Source: Siphonodentalium dalli
Taxonomy: Eukaryota; Mollusca; Scaphopoda; Gadilida; Siphonodentaliidae
DNA: 64,000 bases
Assembly (NCBI GenBank): GCA_032622095.1
Contig: CP136069.1
Coordinates: 64,627,319 to 64,691,318, forward strand
Direction: 5' to 3'
The position numbers and the translations under genes were made by a program. A model generated the notes under the pieces. That model did no database searches and was not told the DNA's origin. It saw only the letters and a list, made by a program, of their open reading frames with translations. Positions 10,946 to 21,675 of this stretch are shown in pieces (the stretch's first letter is position 1; each line of letters opens with the position of its first letter).

Positions 10946-12010
10946 ACGTAGCCAGGGACGTGGCTAGAGGGTCTCCGTGGGGGGGGGGGGGGGGGGGGGG
11001 TGTCCACCTTGAGAAATTCCAACGGCACCACCCTTGAGTCAGCATAAGACCAACACAAGTTTTAATTCCATTTGCACCCCCCTTGCACCTCAGTCAGGCA
11101 TAATTTCCTATATATTCATAAGCCATGGTTGTATATTCCCTGTATGAGAACATTCAGATATTTTAACCGGAAAATTGCAAAAACAATAACAACTAGTGGC
11201 CTAATTCCAGACAAAAGCACACAGCTACGGACAAGAGACCAGGACAACCATGGTCGGCCCGGTGTGAGAAATTTTGTAATACTATACAAGAAAATCGGAA
11301 ATCCTAGCATCTAGACTGGCCTCAACTGAAACTTTCTTAGTGTTGGAAATTTCAAACCTCATACTCTCCCTCAGGTTGGAAAATTCTTCAACTGATGACC
11401 ATTTCTGTCCACAAGTGTGACCAAATGTAGTAAAATATCGTTTTGCTAAACTAATTAGCAGTTTTGTATTGGCCATGGGGATGGGGCAACGACCATAGTT
11501 CGGCCCTGTGTGCGAAAATTTTGAAATTGGAACAAGAAAATAGCAAAATCCTAACATCTAGACTAGCCTCAAGCCTTCTTACTGTTTGAAATTTCAAACC
11601 CTACACCCCCACTTAGGTTGGAAAATTTCCAACTGATGACATTTCCAATGACAATGTTGACCAAATGTATGACAATATTGTTTTCTTAAATTAACTAGAA
11701 GTATTTGACTGGCCACGGGGGAGGGACCAGGACACAAGCTTTCCAAGTGTTGGAAATTTCCAACCTGTCACCCCCCTAAGGTTGGAAAATTTCCAACTGA
11801 TGACCATTTCTGTCCAAACTTTTGACCAACAATAGGAACATATGCAAATATTGGTACAAAAACAATACATTCCCCCAATAAATTGTTTTATAATCAAACT
11901 ACAAGAACATTTTCAACCTATTGTTGGTGTGAAATTTCCAACTAATGTTTTGGCAGGTATGAAATTTCCAACTGTTGAAAAACCCCATTTCGCCACGTCT
12001 CTGGACGTAG
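10946..12010. mobile_element. TIR element with internal tandem array and 6-bp TSD
   Basis: Inverted ends CCAGGGACGTGGC (10952-10964) and GCCACGTCTCTGG (11992-12004) differ at one base. They are flanked by the direct repeat ACGTAG (10946-10951 and 12005-12010), a plausible target-site duplication. The interior is non-coding: a 22-nt G run (10979-11000) and about three diverged ~165-240-bp tandem units with GTTGGAAATTTC(C/A)AAC and AATTTCCAACTGATGACCA. A left-end fragment of the same family (CCAGGGACGTGGCAACAGGG plus a G run) is at 52985-53040. Superfamily not assigned. Confidence 0.72.
11220..11830. repeat. Tandem array inside the 10.95-12.0 kb element
   Basis: Three diverged units share GGCC..GGTGTG, GTTGGAAATTTC-AACC, a C-rich stretch, then AGGTTGGAAAATTTCCAACT, CATTTCTGTCCA and GACCAAATGTA. 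The phrase GTTGGAAATTTCCAAC is itself nearly palindromic. Confidence 0.8.
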
Positions 12011-13344
12011 CGTGTTGCAACCATTGTTATGTAAAGTTTTCAGTCACAGCGCCAGTCATTTTATAAAAAAAAATATATAAATACATAAACATCGCCGATG
12101 ACGTTTGTAATCTTGCAACTAAATATGTGTAATGTACATGTATGGCATGGGCTATGTAAAATATCTTACCTATTCGAATATATTAGTGGGGCATATTAGT
12201 AACACAATTGTTCACTTTGTGACTAAAGCAGGAAATGTTGCACATATTCAAATACTTATCGATTTTAGATTTTGAGTCACGATGAAATTTCACTTTAACC
12301 CCCTTTTAAGGGGTATTAATAAATTAAAGATCGTTTAGTGAGTATATAAAATATTAAATGTCACAATTAATCGTACCATGTAATGTGCGATTTGAAATTT
12401 CGCATATACATATAGTATGACTCTGAAATATTGTTCAAAATTATAATGGCATTGTTTGGTACAGTTGGGATCAAAATTTAACACTGAAACCAATTCGCGG
12501 TTTTCAAAAAGTCGTGGTTACATCATAACTTACTGGTAAGCACATAGTGTGGTCGTTGAGATCATATTTGGTGATCAACCCGGATGAAATTGGGTACAAG
12601 CTGATTTTGGCCTCGGGAACAATATATCCAAAATCAGCTTTGGGGAAACTTTGTTGTCCAAGATGGCGTCCAACATGGTTGTCTATATTACATAAATTCT
12701 CGACATAAGTCATTACAAGACATATTATGGCATCGGAGTTATAACAGTTTGTGTAAACTTAAGAGTATGAGGGCGAAAAGAGTGACAGACGGAAATTAAT
12801 ACAATTGCAGCTATGCAATGGATGTCAAAATGGCATCAACCGCAATGCCATACCACCAAAAAAGCAACATATTGCATAACCACATAGGAGTTAAAATAGT
12901 TATTGGAAATATACAAGTCTGTTGTTTAATATCTTAAAAGGTACACATATCATTAAGATATATCATTCTGAAGGATTTATTGGTCATTGCAACGCAAGTC
13001 AAAACCCCCAATAATTTGCATCCTTTAAGTTTGAGTTTTCTGCTTATCCAACATCCAATTGTCGGTCCAAAATAATAACTTCTGGCATGCAACACACGAA
13101 ATATTGTTTCGCCACAGTACATGGTAGTTTTATTCGGCATGATTAATTATTGAATGTAACGCTGAAACTGAAGTGCACACCCTTGCGGTATAAATACTAG
13201 TTACATTGTCCGTGATCATAAACCATACACATATATCGCAATGCTTATTATACAGTAAATAAACACTCATATCTCCAATAGATTAACACCGTATCTCACC
13301 AGATCGAAGAGACCGTCGTACAGTTTATGTAAGACTAATTTGCC
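12011..13344. other. Unannotated spacer
   Basis: AT-rich. Minus-strand open frames of 68-69 codons (12504-12713, 12934-13140) have no recognisable features. A short local repeat of CCAAAATCAGCTT, present in both orientations (around 12600-12640), is the only structure seen. Confidence 0.4.
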
Positions 13345-13680
13345 GGGTTTAGGTTGACTCTGTGTCTGAGTGCTGGCATCAACACACTTTTTTTGCAGAC
13401 ACGTCTGCTGAGTATGTAACCTGTGGAATGGATGGCCGAGGACCAACTAGTTTCTTATCTATATATGACATGCTTCTCAGCTTTACATCGTTGAATCTTG
13501 AATTCCTAGTCCCAGATGGGACATGAACGACCCATTGCAGCATGTGAACCTTTACAGTTTGAACATTTCTTATTACTCGTACAATCCGTATGATCATGAC
13601 CAGAATAAAACATCCTGCACAATGGTTTCTTTACTTTTACAATCTTCCTGTCCATGGCCATACCCCTGACGTCTAAAAGA
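13345..13680 (-). pseudogene. Gag-like ORF1 zinc-knuckle fragment of a LINE
   Basis: Reading the minus strand across two frames gives RRQGYGHGQEDC, then SGHDHTDC, CSNCKGSHAAMGRSCPIW and EFKI. These match the three CCHC-type knuckles of the gag-like ORF1 protein of Jockey-superfamily LINEs, a nucleic-acid chaperone that binds the element RNA. The first knuckle has lost its leading Cys pair, a frameshift lies between knuckles 1 and 2 near 13610, and a TAG follows PIWD. The same protein, better preserved, lies at 25405-26537, and the two regions align at the DNA level. No adjoining ORF2 was found. Confidence 0.85.
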
Positions 13681-14269
13681 TAAAAATTGTTGCCTCAGAA
13701 AGATAAAAAGCTCCCCTTTTCTAGAGCAAATAGAAACAAAAACCATTCAACATTATTTTTACTGTAATGGAACTGTCAATGTTTTATGTATTTAAAAGTA
13801 CATTGCGGATAACAATAAGAAATGTTACAAACAGTTAGAAACGATTGACAAGTTACAGGCCGAGAATGAATGTACTCAATGCTTATTTACATGAAGATAG
13901 AGTTTATCTTCCTAGTTGATAGTTATACAGCCTGTTCTTTCAAAAATCCGCACATTATCTGCTTATAATAGAACTAATTTTGAGTAGATAATGTGCTGCA
14001 AAGAGAGCGTTTTAGTCACATTATCGACTCATAATGAGGTGATTCTAAGCATATTATTTCAAGGCTGGCCAAATAATAGTGATCGTTATACATATCTTCG
14101 TTTTAAGTGATCAATGACAATAACAAAATTTAGCCAACTCACGACTTTTCATTTGTACGCTCTTTAACATGTGTTTTCATTGTGGCCCGCGCCGGAAAAC
14201 GAAATAACGGATATGACTCCATTATCGGCGTATTTCTGAAGTAAACTAGACGTGTGACTGTCCCAATAG
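13681..14269. other. AT-rich spacer with a segment repeated at 15.38 kb
   Basis: 14053-14127 (ATTATTTCAAGGCTGGCCAA...) matches 15383-15457, the right flank of the foldback at 15.1-15.4 kb. So a piece of that neighbourhood was copied here. Nothing else supportable. Confidence 0.5.
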
Positions 14270-14846
14270 GACTACGGATACCCCCTGTTTTTAAAATACT
14301 AAGATGTTTCACATGTCAGTAAACATTTAGTTAAAATAATAAAATAACAGTTCCCATTGCAGGTGTACAACCATAACCCTAATCTTAAACCTATTGACCG
14401 AAAAATGTAGGAATAAAAGCTTGGACAAAATTATGTATGTTGCGAAAAAAATTCTAAGTCGAAAAAGGGGAATAACTCCACCAAAAATGTCGGACAGACG
14501 TCATAATCGCAGGTGCACAAGTTCCCATGGTACTAAATAACTGTGACACGTTTTAAAAAAAATTACTGAAAAATGTAGGAATAAAAGCTCGGACAAAAGT
14601 ATAAATGTTGCGAAAATTTTCTAAGTCGAAAAAGGGGGGATAACTCCACGAATAAAAGTCCGACAGACGTCATAATCGCAGGTGCACAGGTTCCCATGGT
14701 GGCTGATGTCTGTGCCAAGTTTCACGACAATTGATCAAAAAACGACTGAGAAAAACTCCGGACAAATTTGTGTCCACGGACGGACGACGGACAGACGGAC
14801 AAGCTGACTCCAGTATACCCCCTAACTTCGTTGCGGGGGGTATAAT
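14270..14846. mobile_element. Pearl-like (Helitron-like, HINE-type) non-autonomous element, two core repeats
   Basis: Two tandem copies of a ~168-bp core (AAAAATGTAGGAATAAAAGC at about 14401 and 14569; CCGACAGACGTCATAATCGC in both) are followed by a GACGGACGACGG-rich stretch. The element closes with a terminal hairpin in which TATACCCCC pairs with GGGGGGTATA (14814-14844). The start is judged from the GGATACCCCC phrase near 14276. This core-array-plus-hairpin plan recurs at 21.7, 37.9 and 47.8 kb. The mechanism is inferred from architecture; no replication protein is present. Confidence 0.75.
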
Positions 14847-15096
14847 AAATCTAGGTACGTTATAGGTCGATTATGTGCGTATTTGCGCGAGGATATGTTA
14901 AGTTACATTATGTCTTAAAATCTGGACATATCACCATACTGGTAACTTGCTTCATTTCTTTGAACATCACTCATTTGCATGTACCGATAATCTCACGTGC
15001 TCAATAATTGTGATGGCCTAATAATAGTGATGGTTGGGGATATAAGCCGAAATTAATAATAGTGATGGCTATTTCACTCTGTTTCAATGCCAAATA

Positions 15097-15404
15097 CAAG
15101 CCTTGAAATAGTGTGTCTGTCATTTGCAGAATGAGGTCCCCAGAGGGTGAATTTAGTGATGCTACCCCGCATAGCGGGCTAGCATCACCAAATTCACCCT
15201 CTGGGAACCTCATTCTGCTGAGTTGTAAGCAGAATGAGGTCCCCAGAGGGTGAATTTGGTGATGCTAGCCCGCTATTCGGGGTAGCATCACTAAAGGTAA
15301 ATTTGGTGATGCTAGCCCGCTATGCGGGGTAGCATCACTAAATTCACCTCTGGGGACCTCATTCTGCAAATGACAGACACACTATTTCAAGGCTTGGCCA
15401 AATA
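15097..15404. repeat. Foldback MITE (GAATGAGGTCCCCAGAGGG family), copy 1
   Basis: Multiple nested inverted repeats: CAGAATGAGGTCCCCAGAGG ... GATGCTA-CCCCGCATAGCGGG-TAGCATCAC ... CCTCATTCTG, followed by a second inverted pair. The outermost arms (CAAGCCTTGAAATAGTGTGT and ACACACTATTTCAAGGCTTG) run to 15097 and about 15404. It should form an extensive hairpin. No coding capacity. Confidence 0.85.
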
Positions 15405-15533
15405 ATAGTGATCGTTATACACATCTTCGTTATAAGTGATCAATGACACATGAATTATTTTTGTACTTTTCAGTGGCATTTCACATATAATATTACAATT
15501 AAATTCTGAGCATGCTATTGTTTTGCAATTTCA

Positions 15534-16170
15534 GAATTGAAGAGAATCCTGACGATTGAATCAATCAAAGATAAGGTTGATTTCCACTATTGGACAAATC
15601 TTCCAAATTACGAAGTGTTCATGAGCATTGTGAGATATTTCGAGCCATCGTATTTTAACATCAAACAATGGGCTGGTTCTGGACTGATAATTTTCATCAT
15701 TTTTCATTGTCTAAGTCTGTAAGGTCAGGTCATTCTCATATTTATAACAAGGCAGGATTTTTGTAATTGTTTGTGGAAAATTAAAAACAGGTAGGTTCGG
15801 GAGAAATTTAGCTTTTACATTTGGCGTTTCTGAATCATATATTTCCAGGTTGATATCCACATGAATGAATTTTCTCTCTTTTGAACTTAAACAGCTTTTT
15901 CAGATGAAAACATATCAGGACAGCTATATGCCAGAGGTGTACAACAACTTCCTCAATTTAGAGATCACTATTGACTACATAACTCGTCATGGAGGGATCA
16001 GGAAATCTGCAAGTCAGAAAAGAATTCTGGAGTAACTACAAGCAGCAAGATACAGTAAACATAAATTTTGGTTTGTCTAATGCTATTGTAAATTATGTGT
16101 CCAGAGCTCACGGTGACAGGGCCACAGATGAGTATATCCAATGTGTTATATTCGGATATAAGATTTTCTG
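15534..16170 (+). pseudogene. DDE_Tnp_4-type (IS4EU/Harbinger-like) transposase relic
   Basis: Two diverged coding blocks. Block 1 (15534-15719) reads DKVDFHYWTNLPNYEVFMSI...FEPSYFNI, the conserved 'FYTGLPsyevF' region upstream of the HTH in animal DDE_Tnp_4 transposases. It follows an acceptor-like TTTTGCAATTTCAG and ends at a donor-like TCT-GTAAGG. Block 2 (15904-16170) contains LQVRKEFWSNYKQQDTVNIN and NYVSRAHGDRATDEYI, matching 'xRxxTwSsYKhhNTvK...VS.ayGGRaSDkfI' around the catalytic core. The first catalytic Asp region is degraded (ITIDY in another frame), and the HTH and the last acidic residue are not found. In the intact family the protein cuts and rejoins transposon ends. Superfamily name uncertain. 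Confidence 0.7.
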
Positions 16171-16171
16171 A

Positions 16172-17012
16172 AACGGGTTTGATAAATTTGATCCACTACG
16201 AGTTTCATAAAATATTATATCCCAACATAACGAGTTGAAGATCTTTTATATCACATGAAAAAAACTATAATTTGATGCCTTTTTAACAAATTGAAATCTT
16301 TAAAAGAAGCTGAAAATGCATGTAAAATGCATACACGCACGGCGTTGGCTGAGATGCTTCAAAACCGTATACGACAGTTTTACGCACTCTGGCTTGAGAC
16401 GAAAAATATAATCCCCCAATTTGCCTCCTTGTTTTTGTGGCTATTTTCGTTAGTGCAATGAAGTTGGAAATAATTGAACTTTAAAGAACAAAGCAATCAA
16501 TTTGCAATGTCTGGTATTGGTGTCAAGTGCGGCTTTTCCCAAGTAGTATTAATAAGTGGTAATTTTGTTGGCGCGGTGACAAATATCCCGGGAAGCACGC
16601 GGCTATTCGTCACTAGTGAGATATAAGGAAATATGTAATGGCCTCTTTAATGATATAATACCGGTTTTATGTGATATAATTTAATTACTATGCATAGCCA
16701 AGACATTGTACCTAGTCTGCAACAGAAACCAGGTTGTCAAGTGACAACGGTTTCAGTTTAAATGAAGAGCTGTGTGCTCTATGTGTTGAGCTTATCTTAC
16801 CAACATTCAAAAAGCAGAGATAGAGATCAATTTGTGCCGAAGTGGTTGCAAAGATTCATGTAGAGAGAATTAGTCAACGGATCAGGACATACCACACAAT
16901 TATGCAACTGTTAAGTTATCAATAGAAGATATTGCTAACCAATACTTCATTGTATGTTCTTATCTAACAAGTTTTCAGCTCCCCTTTTGTAGAACTAAGT
17001 ATCCAGACAAAG
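16172..17012. other. Interior spacer of the candidate transposon
   Basis: AT-rich; no recognisable catalytic remnants or repeats. Confidence 0.35.
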
Positions 17013-17400
17013 TCTGAATTTAGTGTATCTGACATTTGCAGAATGAGGTCCCCAGAGGGTGAATTTAGTGACGCTATCCCACATAGCGGACTAGCGTCAC
17101 TAAATTCACCCTATTGTGTCCTCATTTTGCTTAGGCCTTAAATGCTATGAGAGAGCTAGGATCAGGTTGAAGTTCCCCAGTTGAAGTTGGTGATGTTCGC
17201 TCATTAGTCACCTCGATTGTGCAAGTTATCTTCTGCAAATTAGGGGATATAGAAACAGAAGAAAAAAGTTACTAAAAACGTTTAATTTGATACTATAAGT
17301 ACTTCCCAGAAGATAAGGCACAAGCAGAATGAGGGTAGCATCTCTAGTTCACCCTCCGGGGACCTTATTCTGCAAATGTCAGACACTAAATTCAGGCTTG
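17013..17400. repeat. Foldback MITE (GAATGAGGTCCCCAGAGGG family), copy 2
   Basis: Left end GTCTGAATTTAGTGTATCTG then CATTTGCAGAATGAGGTCCC (17036-17055) pairs with GGGGACCTTATTCTGCAAATG (about 17358-17378) and GACACTAAATTCAGGCTTG. An inner hairpin GTGACGCTATCCCACATAGCGGACTAGCGTCAC lies at 17068-17101. It is diverged from copy 1 in its interior. Confidence 0.8.
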
Positions 17401-17769
17401 CTCCAGACTAAAGTAAGATACAATAAAACCCAATAAACACCTGAATGAGAAACCTTTCAGATGACGTATCTAGTCCCTTAACCTTCTGTATAGAATTGGG
17501 GATTTAAAATAATTAAGTTTGAGTCAGATATACAGAGCTTCTGTCACTAGAAAATCAGATTTTCTCCAATTAATTTCAATGAACTGGGACATGACATGTG
17601 GCTATTTTTAGAACTCTACATTTTTATTGATAATCCGTCTTTTAAAACACTTTTAAGTGAAATATTACTAACACCAGATATGTTTTTCATTTGGCAATGA
17701 TGCAAACGCGCCTTCAAAACAAGTTCTTGGGTGAGATCATATGACTGACATTCACAAATTTTATAACGG
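17401..17769. other. Unannotated spacer
   Basis: No gene or clear repeat seen. Confidence 0.35.
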
Positions 17770-18393
17770 ATTCACCCGTGTGTGGGCCCGGGATAGAATA
17801 GGCCTACCGCCCACTGCGGGGGTACAATTCCCCTAGTGTGGCATCATGTTTGCCGTGGGGTGCATCCTATGAGGTGTGGCGTAGGAGACATGGACGTACA
17901 CGTGAGGCATCGACCTGCGGATGCGACTTGGCTCATGGTCCTCTTTGGTCCTACATCTTTTCAAGACGGGTGGTTGATTTGACCCGGCTCAATAAATCGG
18001 TTAGTCACGCCTCCAGTGTTTCAGATTCCATTTTTGTTATGTTGTATTACTCGTCTGAACTATTTTCTGCTTTTTTTACGTATGGTGTTTTCGGCTGTCT
18101 CACTATGGAGAGGTACAGAGAGGCTGTTGTATGCAGTGGCTAAACGGGTCACAGCTTCAGCTATTTTCCAGTCTTTGGTCCGCCCAGAATTGGAAAGGTA
18201 ATCCACGGCGGCTGCTGGGCTAGTTGTCGATTTTTTGCTTTAGTATGGCAACTCAAATAAAAAAAACAAAGTATTTGCTTGTAAGAAAGATGACTCACCA
18301 AGTTTCACTGATGCTGTGGTATTTCCGCAGTACTTGGTTCTTGGCTTTGACTTCGTCATTGACAAAACGCTGCAAAGCATTGCTGGACAATTG
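17770..18393 (+). mobile_element. 5' part of a LINE copy: 5' UTR plus ORF1 start
   Basis: Starts near ACCCGTGTGTGGGCCCGGGA and matches, in opposite orientation, the segment at 26350-27107 over its whole length. It contains a candidate ORF1 start at 18245 (ATG GCA ACT CAA, 'MATQ...') that soon loses frame relative to the other copy. It stops abruptly at CTGGACAATTG (18383-18393). In the related copy that phrase runs on into AAATATG, and the missing continuation reappears at 27108 onward. I interpret 17770-18393 and 27108-27835 as two halves of one host copy split by an insertion. Confidence 0.75.
18383..18393. repeat. 11-bp duplication, left copy (candidate TSD)
   Basis: CTGGACAATTG, identical to 27108-27118 and equal to the uninterrupted ORF1 sequence of the related copy near 26370. 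It flanks the 8.7-kb inserted segment. Confidence 0.7.
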
Positions 18394-18840
18394 TTGGTTT
18401 GTCTGGTTAGGGTTTACGTCGTTTTAGCCGTTAGGCCACATCACGACTGAGTAAACTGAATCAGTATTAAGCGAAGCAACTGTGTCGAGACGTAACCGTG
18501 AATTGGACTAAAATTAAACGAAATATATGCAAATAAAAACACCCATAATCAGAGCGAGAGTGCTCAATTAGGGTCAGAACCATTAAGGAACTGACCACTG
18601 TGCAAACACATATACAACAGAATATCAAAAAAGCATGCTTTGGGAACAGCCAAGTTATAAAACCTGCATAAAATTAATCAGCAACTAGAATGCACTCAGA
18701 GAGATGCCAACGTGCGCAAAAATGTAATAAAAAATAATTTAAAAATTAATTTCACTGTATTTTACTTAATTTATTTTATTTAATTTATTTAATGTTAGTA
18801 AAAAAAGACAATTACAATCTTCAATAATTTTATTTAGCGG

Positions 18841-18999
18841 ATAACAGTGTGGTGTTTTGTGATTTCGGAAAGGTACATGGCGAATATACTGTGGCAAATT
18901 TAGTTAATGGGCGACGGCGGAGCCGGAGCCCATTAACGGTATTTGCCACAGTATATTCGCCATGTACCTTTCCGAAATCACAAAACACCACACTGTTAT
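18841..18999. repeat. Near-perfect long hairpin, 72-bp arms
   Basis: 18841-18912 and 18928-18999 are reverse complements except for about three mismatches near the loop. The loop is 15 nt (GACGGCGGAGCCGGA). The arms start ATAACAGTGTGGTG and contain GGTACATGGCGAATATACTG. Any read-through transcript would fold into a 72-bp stem. It may be a young foldback MITE. A candidate TSD was not resolved. Confidence 0.9.
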
Positions 19000-20040
19000 T
19001 TATCCCCATTCTAATGCTCTTCGAACTTAAAGGAATTAGTCTCTCTAAACAATATTTTTTGTATCGTCATAATACTAATAATATATGTCTAACAGACCCA
19101 TTTCGCCAAGAAAATTCTAAATCGAGCAGATAGTATTTATATTATTATGATATTAAAAAAATCGTGGAAATATCCGAAGTCAGTCAAGTGAGTGCGATCA
19201 CATGACCACAACGCGGTCACATGACTGATCATCTGCATCGACGCTTACCGATGACAGCGGTGGGTGGAGCTTGAAATAATTCCGCCAATCGCGTAACGAG
19301 TTGATAAATTACGCTGGATAATTACCTAAGCCTTTACGATAAATAGCGATCACGGAATAAAACTGTTTGAATGTGCTGAATTATGAACTGGCTTTGCTAG
19401 AATGTGGATTATATAACGAATAATGATGGCTAAAATGCACTTTGATGCGATAAAAGTTATTTGAAATGAGATTAATTTATGCAGAAATGCAATGAGCGAG
19501 CGGAATTTCGTGCGAAACTAATTTAACTGTTTCTGAAAGAATACAAGTTAGGCCATATACCGGTACTTCATTCTTCGTTGTATGGTACCAATTTCGGAAG
19601 CTAGTTTACACATTAGTGTCATCCAGTTGTGCGCTATATGCGTACAATTAAATACAAATGGTGTGATTAAAAAGGTGGTAGTTATTGTACTAGTACATGT
19701 ATCATGATGGCTTAAATTCGTCATAATAATATTCCTGTCTGTTTCTTCACACGAAACATTTTGTGTGGAGAAGTGTACGACTGTGAACAGTTTGCTAAAG
19801 TCCTTCCAGTCAAGATCGATAAGTGAGTAAACAAAATAATTCACTCGAATACACAACAAACTGTTGAATCTACAATAATTATTAGTTAGGCTGCAGTTTG
19901 GCATAACGACATTTTTTTAATTGAAGGCTAGCCTGGCATTGTTTTTCAGTTTGTTGTTTGTTTTATTTTACGTTTTGATGTCACATATTGACTTTCTAGA
20001 GAGGATTTTTTTAATTGTTAGCATAGAAAAACTCCAATGA
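19000..20040. other. Unannotated spacer
   Basis: AT-rich. A 118-codon minus-strand open frame (19548-19904) has no recognisable domain. Confidence 0.35.
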
Positions 20041-20047
20041 TTGCCTC

Positions 20048-20213
20048 TAATAAAGAGCGTCCATGTTTTCGTCGCGGTGTAGACAATAAAGAGCGTTCTC
20101 AACTATGAACGTGCTCTATTTCGAAATGTCATGGGTGATTTTGTATTGTGACAATTAAATATAAAGAGCGTCCATGCTTCCGTCTCACAAAAGCGGTAGA
20201 CAATAAAGAGCGT
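20048..20213. repeat. Cluster of four ATAAAGAGCGT motifs
   Basis: ATAAAGAGCGT occurs near 20050, at 20086-20096, 20161-20171 and 20203-20213, alternating between contexts ...CGTCCATG(T/C)TT(C) and GTAGACAATAAAGAGCGTTC. So the cluster is a ~113-bp duplication of a two-motif unit. The same motif recurs at 39.4 and 43.9 kb. Confidence 0.85.
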
Positions 20214-21299
20214 TCTAAATTACGCACTGTGTTGTCTTTTTGGAGGTACTAAATAATGGATCGCTAGCCCGCTCACAACTGAACACACTACATCTACTAG
20301 CCATCTTGGAATATGTGGAGATGACAGATACTCGGGATATTTATATCGAAAGTAAAACAACAAACAAACACAAAACAAAGGCGCATAAATAGAGTTAACA
20401 TTATTCAGCCCAGTGTTTATATAAATTTGGGCGCTTCTTATATATGTATGACCAGAGCGATAATGTTCGAATTCTTTCTATTCACTTTGTGGCATTTTAG
20501 AGTGCAAACAAGTTCGCGACTGAGACTGATGAATAGTCACTGAGTGATTACAAATCACCGAATAACTACGCGAGACAATCAAAGCACTAATTACTGCCAT
20601 CTATTTACCACGTGCCGGCATGTTAATTATTAATGGCTACAAAAACAACAACCATTCTAGGGGCTATTAATTACTTTATTCACAGAGTTATTGTATTCTA
20701 TTCCAGATAAACGGCCAAAGCGTAACGTAATCTATACGCGCACATACGACTCCGCATTTTAGTATCGGCTGACTTACGATTACGTCCTCGTAGTCTGCAT
20801 AATAAACTCCGGCTCCGAATCTGTGTTTTTAATTCGCTCCCCACAAGTACGTCACTCGTAGTTTAGTCACGGAAATCTCCGAATACCGGTGGTGGTATTA
20901 TTTATTTATTTTACGGGTTATTTATTACGCGATCGGAAAGGGACTTGGATCATTTTAATCACAACAGGGAGGGCTTTCCGATTGCGTTTTGTAGTTTCTA
21001 GAGCGAATAAGTCCTTTAAACATGTTATTTAGACAAACAAATGGCTCGTAATTATCAACGAAATGTGCGGCCATAGAAAACACTGAGCCAATTCACGACT
21101 TTTTATTTTAAATTTAATGCGCTAGATAAAATATAGTCCCCCAATTACCATCGCTCTTATCGTTAAAAAATACTGATAGACATGAAAAAATGGCACCTCA
21201 AATAGAGGTGTACCTGATGTATTTTTCAGATGTTTACCACTTACAAATTGCGGTTTTGATTTTACCGCGATCTTGAAGTTGAATTGAAACAATGGGAAA
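20214..21299. other. Unannotated spacer
   Basis: No gene or clear repeat seen. Confidence 0.35.
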
Positions 21300-21581
21300 T
21301 TGTTTACTCAATGCGATGTATTTCACGCCGTGTCTGTCGCGGTTTCATGTCAAGAAATTTGGTCAAATGATATCGAGACACTGACATTGGTGGGGTATAA
21401 CGTTGTGGTGTTTGTATTTTCTGAAAGTACATCTATACAGGGCGAATGTACTGACTGTAAATTTTCGACAAAAGCCACATCGCTGGTTTGTTTATATAGC
21501 AACGAGCTAGTAACGGAAGTCAGTGCCAAGGGCGTCAACTCTATAATCTACTCCGTAACGTCGCCGGCATGTACTGCGTAA
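21300..21581 (+). other. Unassigned ORF, 3' half inside a duplicated segment
   Basis: A 93-codon frame starting MFTQCDVFHAVSV and ending TSPACTA. Its last ~43 codons fall in the segment repeated at 24983-25202, where the frame carries one stop (SII*YVTSPACTA). No family recognised; a chance frame in repeat DNA is the default reading. Confidence 0.25.
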
Positions 21582-21672
21582 GGGTGATGCCATGGAGTGA
21601 AATCGGTAGGGTGACACCAACGTACGTACCTACGAGTCTGACTGATCGCCATACTGTTGCGCGAGCGCACGT
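21451..21672 (+). repeat. 220-bp direct repeat, copy 1
   Basis: From CTGACTGTAAATTTTCGAC to GTTGCGCGAGCGCACGTAA. It matches 24983-25202 with only about a dozen differences. The two copies flank a 3.3-kb interval holding a pearl-like element, a MITE and an RT relic. Ends are not TG...CA, so an LTR reading is not supported. Confidence 0.88.
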
Positions 21673-21675
21673 AAC

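Larger units (their letters stand above)
15097..17400. mobile_element. Candidate DNA transposon with ~70-bp inverted ends around a DDE transposase relic
   Basis: 15097-15166 (CAAGCCTTGAAATAGTG... CATTTGCAGAATGAGGTCCC ...GATGCTACCC) matches the reverse complement of 17333-17400 with few mismatches and small gaps. A decayed DDE transposase fragment (15534-16170) lies between. Each end is itself a foldback (15097-15404 and about 17013-17120 plus 17333-17400) carrying the same sequence again in inverted form. It could be one decayed autonomous element or two related MITEs that happen to flank the relic. No clear TSD was identified. Confidence 0.5.

Noticed and set aside
15001-15213. 70-codon minus-strand ORF ending in the foldback
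   Set aside because: It consists of MITE hairpin sequence.
17838-18143. 101-codon plus-strand ORF and its counterpart at 26793-27041 as a conserved protein
   Set aside because: Similarity is at the DNA level across the whole LINE 5' UTR, and frames end at different places; more likely untranslated leader.
18841-18999. microRNA precursor
   Set aside because: Stem is 72 bp and almost fully paired, longer and more perfect than animal pre-miRNAs; kept as hairpin/MITE.
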